Assembly: GCA_041675325.1 (NCBI GenBank)
Contig: JBAYUG010000064.1
Span: forward strand, 1 to 20,181
Direction of reading: 5' to 3'
Source of the DNA: CAIKZJ01 sp041675325
GTDB lineage: Bacteria > Bacteroidota > Ignavibacteria > Tepidaquicellales > Tepidaquicellaceae
Length of the DNA stretch: 20,181 nucleotides
Positions within the stretch are counted from its first letter, which is position 1, and every line of letters begins with the position of its first letter. The position numbers and the translations under genes were made by a program. The notes under the pieces were generated by a model. The model worked only from the letters and a program-made list of their open reading frames with translations, was not told where the DNA came from and ran no database searches. Below are positions 1 through 6,362 of the stretch, one piece after another.

Positions 1-917
1 ACTCCATCAGCTTTATCATTATCGCATCCGATGCTTGTACCATTCTGAGAACCGATGGCAAGAATGACAGAATCATATTTGCCTCTTAAATCCTTATAGC
101 TTAAAGAATCACCGAGTCTTACATTATAATTAATCTTAACACCCATTTGCTCTATGCTTTCGGTTTCTTTATCTATGATGTCATTCGGCAGACGATAAGG
201 AGGAATTCCGTAACGAAGCATACCTCCGGGATGGGGACTTGATTCATAAATTTCTACAGAATGTCCTTCGAGTGCAAGATAGTATGCGGAAGAAAGTCCG
301 CCGGGACCTGCACCAATAACTGCTACTTTTTTGCCTGATGCAGGTTTACATACTGGCATGTATTTATCGCTTGATTCAAAATCCATATCTGTTGCGTATC
401 TTTTCAGATAATCTATTCCGACACCTTTATCCTCGAGAAGATTTCTTCTGCAGGCAACCTCGCAGGGACGCACGCACACTCTTCCGCAGATTGCAGGTAG
501 TGGGTTTGTTTCCTTAATGAGTCCAACTGCATCGCGATACATACCTTTGTTAATAAGGGCAATGTATCCTTGAACATCAACACCTGCGGGGCAAGTCTGT
601 TTACAGGGAGCGGTGCAATCGGCATAATGATTCGAAAGAAGAAGTTCGAGAGCTGACTTTCGCGATTTATGCACCTTTTCATTATCTGTATTAATTTTCA
701 TGCCTTCAACTATCTTCGTTGAACATGACGGCTGAAGACCGCGTGTACCTTCAACTTCAACGACACATACGAAACAAGAAGAGAAAGGAGTAAGCCTTTC
801 GTCGTTGCACAGTGTAGGAATCTCAATACTGTTGCGCTTAGCGAGCTGGAGGATTGTTTCTCCTTCGTAACCATTAACTATCTTACCGTTTAGAATTATA
901 TTTAATTTATTATCCAT
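1..917 (-). CDS. 2Fe-2S/FAD oxidoreductase, GltD/NfnB-like with NuoG-type head (3' end outside window)
   Basis: I translated this from the ATG at 917 (minus strand); 305 residues are visible before the window ends. Residues 1-80 form a NuoG-type [2Fe-2S] domain with ligands C37, C48, C51 and C65. H97, C101, C105 and C109 follow, overlapping the start of a GltD-type Fe-S region (CxxxCP, then C144, C148, C152, C156 in ICGRVCVRPCEVAC). An FAD-binding GAGPGG lies at 202-207, followed by GGMLRYGIPPYRLP, typical of the NADPH-dependent glutamate synthase small subunit/NfnB family. It is the last visible gene of a minus-strand operon, 26 nt after the NuoF-like gene. Established knowledge: such proteins pass electrons between NAD(P)H, flavin and Fe-S partners. 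Inference: NADP(H)-binding subunit of an Stn-type electron-bifurcating transhydrogenase. It could instead serve a formate dehydrogenase if the missing C-terminus carries a molybdopterin domain. Confidence 0.85.
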   Translation of the reverse strand, partial: MDNKLNIILNGKIVNGYEGETILQLAKRNSIEIPTLCNDERLTPFSSCFVCVVEVEGTRGLQPSCSTKIVEGMKINTDNEKVHKSRKSALELLLSNHYADCTAPCKQTCPAGVDVQGYIALINKGMYRDAVGLIKETNPLPAICGRVCVRPCEVACRRNLLEDKGVGIDYLKRYATDMDFESSDKYMPVCKPASGKKVAVIGAGPGGLSSAYYLALEGHSVEIYESSPHPGGMLRYGIPPYRLPNDIIDKETESIEQMGVKINYNVRLGDSLSYKDLRGKYDSVILAIGSQNGTSIGCDNDKADG

Positions 918-943
918 TTATATAGAAACTTTTGATTTAGAAT

Positions 944-2722
944 TTAATAAACGATTATTGAATCAAACTTGCACTTAGAGTAACAATCGCCGCACTGAAT
1001 ACATTTATCCTGATGAATAAAGTGTACTTGTTTCTTTTCGCCTGTTATGGCTTCTGTTGGGCATCCGCGCCTGCATACCATACAACCGGTACACTTATCG
1101 GCTACAATTTCATAAGTAAGAAGTTTCTTACAGCAAAGAGCAGGACACTTTTTGTTGTTAATATGAGCTTCATATTCATCGCGGAAATACTTTATAGTAG
1201 TTAAAACAGGATTTGGTGCAGTTTGACCAAGACCGCAAAGAGAAGCATCCTTTATCTGATAAGCAAGTTCTTCAAGCTTTTCAAGATCACCCTGACGACC
1301 TTCGCCATCTGTAATACGTGTAAGAATTTCAAGCATGCGCTTAGTTCCAATCCTGCAGAAGGTACATTTACCGCAGGACTCTTTGCAAGTAAATTCAAGG
1401 AAGAACCTTGCTACATCAACCATACAGGTGGTTTCATCCATGACAACCATTCCGCCTGAGCCCATGATTGCGCCTGTAGCGTTAACTGAATCGTAATCAA
1501 CAATTGTATCTGAGAGATATTCAGGAATACATCCACCTGACGGACCTCCAAGCTGAACGGCTTTAAATTTCTTATCGTCTATAATACCACCGCCGAGTTT
1601 ATAAATAATGTCTTTAATCGTTATACCCATCGGCACTTCAACGAGACCGCCGTTTTTAATCTTGCCTGTTAAAGCAAAAACCTTTGTACCTTTGCTTTTT
1701 TCAGTACCATATGCAGCATAAGCTTCAGCACCGTTCGTAATTATCCAAGGAATATTTGCGTATGTTTCGACATTATTTATATTAGTAGGTTTCTTCCATA
1801 AGCCTGAAACTGCGGGAAACGGAGGACGCTTACGGGGCATACCGCGTTCGCCTTCAACGGATGCAATAAGTGCAGTCTCTTCACCGCATACAAAAGCCCC
1901 GGCACCTTCTTTTATATATATATCGAAACTAAAATCTTCGAGACCCAGGATATTCTTTCCAAGATATCCCCTTTCGCGTGCCTGTCCGATTGCTATATTT
2001 AGACGCTTGATAGCAAGAGGATACTCAGCACGGCAATAAATAACACCATCGCTGGCACCGATTGCAAAAGCACCTATTATCATTCCTTCGAGTACTGAAT
2101 GCGGATCACCTTCAAGAACTGACCTATCCATAAATGCACCAGGGTCGCCTTCGTCAGCATTACATATTATATACTTTTCTTTGGACTGACTATTATTAGC
2201 AAACTTCCATTTCATACCTGTTGGGAAACCTCCGCCGCCACGTCCACGAAGACCTGAATCAAGAACGGTTTTTATGACATCCTGAGCACCGAGTTTTTCA
2301 GTCACAATCTTTTTAACAGCTTCGTACCCGCCGCGAGCTTCATATTCATCAATGCTTTCAGGGTCTATGTTTCCGCAGTTACGCAGAGCAATCTTAACCT
2401 GTCCCTCGAAATAATCATTGAATCCTGTTTCAATAACATCTGACTTTACAAGATATTCTTTGACAGGAGTATAATTCACGAGATGCTTTTCAATTATTTC
2501 ATCGGCTCTTTTAACATCGACTTCACCGTAGAGATAATGACCGGAATCGTCTATAATCTCTACAAGCGGCTCTTTGAAACACATACCGATGCAGCTTGTT
2601 TTCTTGAGATTAAAATCGAGATTATCAGCTTCGCGTATTCTAAGCAGTTCATCATAGACCTTACCTGCTCCGGCTGCAAGACCGCAGCTTCCAAGACCTA
2701 CTATAATTTGTGTTTGTGACAT
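944..2722 (-). CDS. NuoF/HydB-like NADH-binding FMN/Fe-S subunit
   Basis: 592 residues, longer than complex I NuoF (about 420-450) because of extra N- and C-terminal Fe-S modules. An N-terminal thioredoxin-like [2Fe-2S] domain (about 1-85) shows only C13, C44 and C48. The NuoF core has the FMN loop LRGRGGGGFPTG (158-169), the NADH-site stretch GAGAFVCGEETAL (273-285) and the [4Fe-4S] ligands C450, C453, C456 and C496. A Cys cluster (C526, C530, C531) precedes a two-cluster ferredoxin tail (C544/547/550/554 and C574/577/580/584). This layout is that of HydB/HndC-type subunits of soluble NAD(H)-linked complexes, where NADH reduces or is oxidised at FMN. It lies 23 nt after the NuoE-like gene and 26 nt before the FAD subunit. 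Inference: the flavin-bearing core of a bifurcating transhydrogenase. No complex I membrane genes are nearby. Confidence 0.9.
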   Translation of the reverse strand: MSQTQIIVGLGSCGLAAGAGKVYDELLRIREADNLDFNLKKTSCIGMCFKEPLVEIIDDSGHYLYGEVDVKRADEIIEKHLVNYTPVKEYLVKSDVIETGFNDYFEGQVKIALRNCGNIDPESIDEYEARGGYEAVKKIVTEKLGAQDVIKTVLDSGLRGRGGGGFPTGMKWKFANNSQSKEKYIICNADEGDPGAFMDRSVLEGDPHSVLEGMIIGAFAIGASDGVIYCRAEYPLAIKRLNIAIGQARERGYLGKNILGLEDFSFDIYIKEGAGAFVCGEETALIASVEGERGMPRKRPPFPAVSGLWKKPTNINNVETYANIPWIITNGAEAYAAYGTEKSKGTKVFALTGKIKNGGLVEVPMGITIKDIIYKLGGGIIDDKKFKAVQLGGPSGGCIPEYLSDTIVDYDSVNATGAIMGSGGMVVMDETTCMVDVARFFLEFTCKESCGKCTFCRIGTKRMLEILTRITDGEGRQGDLEKLEELAYQIKDASLCGLGQTAPNPVLTTIKYFRDEYEAHINNKKCPALCCKKLLTYEIVADKCTGCMVCRRGCPTEAITGEKKQVHFIHQDKCIQCGDCYSKCKFDSIIVY

Positions 2723-2745
2723 ATAATTAAATTTTCTTTTCTACT

Positions 2746-3294
2746 TTAGTTATTAGATATTTGCTGTTTAGCGGCAAGTGTCTCCCTGCGCTTTATTTCC
2801 TTTATTACTTCGACGGCTTTCTTACCGCTAAGCTTACCGTAAGTTTCATCGCTGATCATCATCACTGGAGCAAGAGAGCAGCAGCCAAGGCAAGCAACGG
2901 TTTCGAGTGTAAAGATACCGTCCTCCGTAGTTTCACCATCTTTTACTTTAAGGAAATTCTGAACATCTTCCGTAACCTTTTTGACATTCTGCACGTGACA
3001 AGCTGTGCCATGACACATTTTCATAATATACTTTCCTGCGGGTATAAGCCTGAACTGTGCATAGAATGTTACTACACCGTACATATCGCTGACCTTAAGA
3101 CCTGTTTCCTTTGAAATGTAGAGGAATGCATCTTTAGGAATGTAACCGAAAATATTCTGTGTGCCCTGAAGCAATGGAATAAGGTTGCCCTTCTTGTATC
3201 TGTATTTATTGATTAACGCATCGAGAAGTGTGAGGTCAACCGTATTTTTATTTACAGCTTTATCCTCTTTTTTATTGATTCGTAAGACTCTCAT
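2746..3294 (-). CDS. NuoE/HydC-like thioredoxin-fold [2Fe-2S] subunit
   Basis: 182 residues. A helical N-terminus (about 20-75, with IPLLQGTQNIFGYIP and SDMYGVVTFYAQF) precedes the thioredoxin-like [2Fe-2S] domain. The four ligands are visible as CHGTAC (C94, C99) and CLGCC (C135, C139). This is the standard NuoE/HoxE/HndA arrangement and a normal length. The protein pairs with the NuoF-like subunit and carries an electron-transfer cluster next to its FMN. The start at the ATG at 3294 gives a basic, slightly long N-terminus (MRVLRINKKEDK); a later start is possible but no better internal Met precedes the fold. It follows the zinc-ribbon gene by 39 nt. The family call is firm; membership of a bifurcating rather than plain diaphorase complex is inference from the neighbours. 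Confidence 0.9.
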   Translation of the reverse strand: MRVLRINKKEDKAVNKNTVDLTLLDALINKYRYKKGNLIPLLQGTQNIFGYIPKDAFLYISKETGLKVSDMYGVVTFYAQFRLIPAGKYIMKMCHGTACHVQNVKKVTEDVQNFLKVKDGETTEDGIFTLETVACLGCCSLAPVMMISDETYGKLSGKKAVEVIKEIKRRETLAAKQQISNN

Positions 3295-3333
3295 ATGAAA
3301 AATAAAGTTAATATTAAAAAGTAAAACAGCGGA

Positions 3334-4197
3334 CTACCATTCAAGGCTTTCATCGAGTTTGATATTGTTGATATCTTCTTCGCTTAGTCCGTGCCATCTG
3401 CAACCTTTTTTAGAGCAGATGAAAAAGTCAATTAGTTTAGAACGGGCGCTGATGGAAACGCCGCAAACAGGCGATCCGCAGGAATCGCATTTCTTTTCTT
3501 CAACCATAAGAGTATTGTCGCAGTGAAAACAGCGTAAATCACCTACCGGTTTACCTTCTGTAAGGAATAAAGTTGATTTTGCAGAAAAGACATTCAGATA
3601 CGGGCTGAGTAGAATATCACCCGATTCATTCTTTTCATTAACGAGCTTTAATTTAAGCATTTCAGCTTCGATAAGACTTTTTCTGCAATGGGGACAATAT
3701 GCCTGCAGAAAAGTTCCTGTTTCAAGAATTTCTAAATCCTCATCTACGTGGACATGAGTATGAATCTCGCCAGGTTTTCTTTCGGGCAAAGAACTTTCAA
3801 AGCCATAAACCTGATGAAATTTTCTCAGTGCATTATCAAGGTCTTCTATTTCGACTGTATGATTCTGGCAGCCTGAACGTGTGCAGAAGCTTACTTTTCC
3901 GCCAATATCAAGGACGAGAGAAGCCATGGGTGCATTGCAGAGCTTACACTCGGTGGAGGTTTTAATTTCCTTTCCGCAGTGAGGACATGAAAATACAGCA
4001 ACATTGTCAACAGGATTTTCTATATCGCAGGAATATTTAAAACTCCCATAGATAGAGCTGAGGTTGATTTTTCCTTTCACGTTTGCAATATCAATTTGCA
4101 AAGCTATACTTGCCTCATTATCGACAAGTTTTTCAGTATCCATCAATGATATACTACAATGAGGACACTTAAGGCTCAGGGAAAGAGTATTATACAT
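3334..4197 (-). CDS. Duplicated multi-zinc-ribbon protein heading the redox operon, function unknown
   Basis: 287 residues, no signal peptide or membrane segment. The protein is two copies of one block. Copy 1 has CPHC at 11-14, CPHC at 71-74, CxxC at 84-87 and C105/C110/H113. Copy 2 has CPHC at 168-171, CFHC at 223-226, CxxC at 237-240 and C261/C266/H269. Matching Cys are 152-157 residues apart, so about 155 residues were duplicated. A His-rich linker (HTHVHVDED, about 146-154) joins the halves. Each block could bind two zinc ions or an Fe-S cluster. It is the first gene of the operon, 39 nt upstream of the NuoE-like gene. I do not recognise a named family. Inference: an assembly, scaffold or regulatory partner of the redox complex, or a metal-site electron carrier. 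Coding is supported by the periodic Cys pattern and operon position. Confidence 0.75.
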   Translation of the reverse strand: MYNTLSLSLKCPHCSISLMDTEKLVDNEASIALQIDIANVKGKINLSSIYGSFKYSCDIENPVDNVAVFSCPHCGKEIKTSTECKLCNAPMASLVLDIGGKVSFCTRSGCQNHTVEIEDLDNALRKFHQVYGFESSLPERKPGEIHTHVHVDEDLEILETGTFLQAYCPHCRKSLIEAEMLKLKLVNEKNESGDILLSPYLNVFSAKSTLFLTEGKPVGDLRCFHCDNTLMVEEKKCDSCGSPVCGVSISARSKLIDFFICSKKGCRWHGLSEEDINNIKLDESLEW

Positions 4198-4473
4198 AAA
4201 GCTGTATATTTAAAATTTTCTAAAAAATGACATGAATAAAAAGGGAAAGTCATTCTTAAATTAGTAATTATTTCATTCAATATAATCAGAAATTGCAAAT
4301 ATGAAAATGCAAAAAATCAATTATCATTACCAACGGAAATTACCGAATATTCTTGAATCAATTTTTGTATAAAAATGTAGTAAATTAGTAATACAAATTA
4401 GTTAAGGTTAAATATGGGGGCATATAAAGTGGTACTATTGTAAGACCAAGTAAAACCCAAGAAGAGCCTTAGA

Positions 4474-4517
4474 AAAGTGAAGTTATAGTGTATGTAAAGT
4501 GGAGTTAGAGTGTAGGT
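4474..4517. repeat. Tandem direct repeat, 2 x 22 bp
   Basis: The unit at 4474-4495 begins AAAGTGAAGTTATAGTGTA and the unit at 4496-4517 begins AAAGTGGAGTTAGAGTGTA; they agree at 19 of 22 positions. A weaker partial echo (GGAGTGTAAT) follows at 4518, and AAAGTGG recurs at 4426. The strand-biased A/G/T content differs from the flanking AT-rich sequence. This could be a protein-binding tandem site or a relic of an insertion end; the sequence does not decide. Confidence 0.6.
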
Positions 4518-4750
4518 GGAGTGTAATATAGAAATTTTATGTATTCTATTGATAAATGACTAAAAATCAACAAAATACAGAGTTTTTTATATTGCAATGT
4601 AAATATAACAATTTGATTAATGAAAATCAAGATGAAAAATAATATTTTTTACAATCTTATTATTTTTAAGTGAAATAAAGTCAGAATCGAACAGTTAACA
4701 CAAAAGAAATTAAAATCAGTGGTTTCCCTTGTTGTGAACAAAAGAATGAT

Positions 4751-4786
4751 TTTTTTGGTTATATGATTTAAAGCTCCTTAGATTTG
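4751..4786 (+). promoter_or_regulatory. Candidate Bacteroidota-type promoter for nhaA
   Basis: A -33-like TTTTTTG (4751-4757) is followed after 21 nt by TAGATTTG (4779-4786), an exact match to the Bacteroidota -7 consensus TAnnTTTG. The known spacing is about 19-21 nt. Transcription would begin near 4792, giving a leader of about 65 nt before the ATG at 4857. AGGA near 4841 is a weak ribosome site, as usual in this group. Confidence 0.5.
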
Positions 4787-4856
4787 TAAAATTAAGAGTT
4801 TAATACGGAAAATCGTATGTTAATTATGCTCATCAATAATAGGAAAATAATATAGA

Positions 4857-6176
4857 ATGAAGAAAAAAATTGAAGTAGTTGAGAATCCAAGAATTCGAAA
4901 GATTTTAAGACCTGCGATAAGGTTCTTTGAACTGGAGCAAGCAAGTGGGCTTTTATTAATTGCCGTAGCAATAGCTGCAATTGTATGGGCAAATAGTCCA
5001 ATATCTTCATCATATTTTAGCATTTGGGCAAGTAAGGTAAGTTTCGGATTCGGTGATTTTAAGATTGAGAAAGATTTTCTACACTGGATAAACGACGGAC
5101 TGATGGCAGTCTTTTTCTTTGTTGTAGGATTGGAGATTAAACGTGAACTGCTTATAGGCGAACTATCGAGTGTGAAGAATGCCGTATTGCCTGCAGTTGC
5201 TGCATTGGGCGGGATGATATTTCCGGCGCTTATTTATTTCTCAATGAACAGCAGCGGAGATGCGGCACACGGCTGGGGTATTCCAATGGCAACTGACATT
5301 GCTTTTGCTATTGGTATTCTTTCAATACTCGGGAACCGAGTACCTTTTGCGCTTAAAATATTTCTTACTGCGGTAGCAATTATTGACGACCTTGGTGCAG
5401 TATTAGTTATTGCCATTTTCTATTCTTCAAGCATATCATTGATACTGCTTGGTGCTGCGGGTGTTGTAGTTTTAATTTTAATACTTATAAATTATCTTCA
5501 AATTAAATCTCCGCTTGTTTACATACTTTTTGGATTAGTGCTTTGGTTTTTGTTTTTGAAGAGCGGAGTGCATGCAACAATTGCGGGAGTTGTACTGGCG
5601 TTTACGATTCCAACGAAGACGCGTATGAATGGGAAGAAGTTTTACGATGAAACAAGCGATGCACTGGAGGAGATGAAAGAAAGAGACCTTGTAAGAGACG
5701 GGAACAAGATTTCAGTTTCTGTGAATGAAGTACTTTATACAATAGAAGAAAATTGTGAAAAAGCAACAGCACCTGCACACAGACTTGAACACAAACTGCA
5801 TCCTTACGTTGCATTTTTCATAATGCCAGTATTTGCTCTGGCGAATGCGGGTGTATCACTTGGTGGAGTAAGCGGCGGAGTAATAAATGGCGTTACTCTG
5901 GGGATAGTATCAGGATTGTTGATTGGGAAAGTTCTGGGAGTCGGTCTGTTTTCAATGGCAGCTGTAAAACTTGGATTTGGAGCATTGCCGACGGGATCAA
6001 GTGTAAGGCAGATAATCGGAGTCGGATTTTTAGCAGGAATAGGTTTTACAATGAGTTTGTTTATTGGTTCACTGGCATTTAATAGTCAGGAACTGCTGGA
6101 TTTTGCGAAGATAGGTATAATTGCAGGGTCCGTAATATCAGGAATAATTGGATATATAATTTTGAAAAAGGGTTAA
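4857..6176 (+). CDS. nhaA: Na+/H+ antiporter NhaA
   Basis: 439-residue inner-membrane antiporter that exports Na+ (or Li+) in exchange for H+, for pH and salt homeostasis. Family hallmarks are NDGLMAVFFFVVGLEIKREL (79-98), MATDIAFAIGIL (144-155) and AIIDDLGAV (174-182). D147, D177 and D178 correspond to E. coli D133, D163 and D164, with the same 30-residue spacing between the first two. A-rich C-terminal helices include FALANAGVSLGG and GFLAGIGFTMSLFIGSLAF. It is about 50 residues longer than E. coli NhaA (388), mainly through a charged cytoplasmic loop (about 256-315, KFYDETSDALEEMKERD...) between the two helical halves, which I recall as common in Bacteroidota homologues. It appears to be a single-gene transcript with its own promoter (4751-4786). 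Confidence 0.96.
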   Translation: MKKKIEVVENPRIRKILRPAIRFFELEQASGLLLIAVAIAAIVWANSPISSSYFSIWASKVSFGFGDFKIEKDFLHWINDGLMAVFFFVVGLEIKRELLIGELSSVKNAVLPAVAALGGMIFPALIYFSMNSSGDAAHGWGIPMATDIAFAIGILSILGNRVPFALKIFLTAVAIIDDLGAVLVIAIFYSSSISLILLGAAGVVVLILILINYLQIKSPLVYILFGLVLWFLFLKSGVHATIAGVVLAFTIPTKTRMNGKKFYDETSDALEEMKERDLVRDGNKISVSVNEVLYTIEENCEKATAPAHRLEHKLHPYVAFFIMPVFALANAGVSLGGVSGGVINGVTLGIVSGLLIGKVLGVGLFSMAAVKLGFGALPTGSSVRQIIGVGFLAGIGFTMSLFIGSLAFNSQELLDFAKIGIIAGSVISGIIGYIILKKG

Positions 6177-6216
6177 ACTGCATACTACTTAAAAATTTTA
6201 ATAAAGAAAGGAAATA

Positions 6217-6261
6217 GAACGCAGATTTTCACTGATGGAACGGATTATCGCGGATTTTCTT
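6217..6261. repeat. Likely copy of a dispersed intergenic repeat (CGCAGATTTTC...CGCGGATTTTC type)
   Basis: The gap between nhaA and glgB contains GAACGCAGATTTTCACTGAT followed by a tandem pair CGGATTATCG/CGGATTTTCT. Related words (CAGATTTTC, CGGATTATC, CGGATTTTC) make a short self-similar block whose GC content stands out from the flanks. From memory, very similar strings recur between genes in several bacterial phyla. I cannot confirm copy number from one window. Confidence 0.45.
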
Positions 6262-6271
6262 TTTGAGATTG

Positions 6272-6310
6272 TTTTTGCATTTTATCAATAAATACAATGA
6301 TATAGTTTTG
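6272..6310 (+). promoter_or_regulatory. Possible promoter for the glgB operon
   Basis: TAGTTTTG at 6303-6310 fits TAnnTTTG. A TTTTTG at 6272-6277 lies 25 nt upstream, longer than the usual 19-21, so only the -7 box is convincing. Initiation near 6317 would give a leader of about 45 nt. AGGAAA (6355-6360) lies just before the ATG at 6363 as a ribosome site. Confidence 0.35.
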
Positions 6311-6362
6311 TATTCTTTAAATGAATTTATTCAAATAAAAATAAAATTATAAACAGGAAATT

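Larger units (their letters stand above)
4198..4856. other. 659-base AT-rich non-coding region between divergent genes
   Basis: This separates the minus-strand redox operon from nhaA on the plus strand. I find no convincing gene in it in any frame, and no tRNA-like fold. It contains a degenerate tandem 22-bp duplication (4474-4517) and a Bacteroidota-type promoter near its right end (4751-4786). No clear TAnnTTTG box was found for the leftward operon; CATATTTG (minus strand, near 4298-4305) misses by one base. It is much the longest non-coding stretch in an otherwise tightly packed window. Confidence 0.6.

Noticed and set aside
413..682. Minus-strand open frame of 89 codons
   Set aside because: It overlaps the 2Fe-2S/FAD oxidoreductase on the same strand in another frame and has no recognisable motifs, while the main frame keeps all the expected Cys ligands.
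1..917. [FeFe] hydrogenase catalytic subunit (HydA) of a HydABC complex
   Set aside because: The visible 305 residues reach an FAD-binding GAGPGG fold right after the Fe-S region; no H-cluster motifs are seen.
1..3294. Complex I (nuoEFG) operon
   Set aside because: The third gene turns into a GltD/NfnB-type FAD domain after its [2Fe-2S] head instead of NuoG, and the NuoF-like protein has extra Fe-S modules typical of soluble complexes. No membrane subunits are present.
4474..4517. CRISPR array
   Set aside because: Only two adjacent degenerate units with no spacers and no cas genes.
4198..4856. tRNA, small RNA or hidden gene in the long gap
   Set aside because: No cloverleaf, no stable hairpin followed by a T run, and no coding frame with recognisable content was found by reading both strands.
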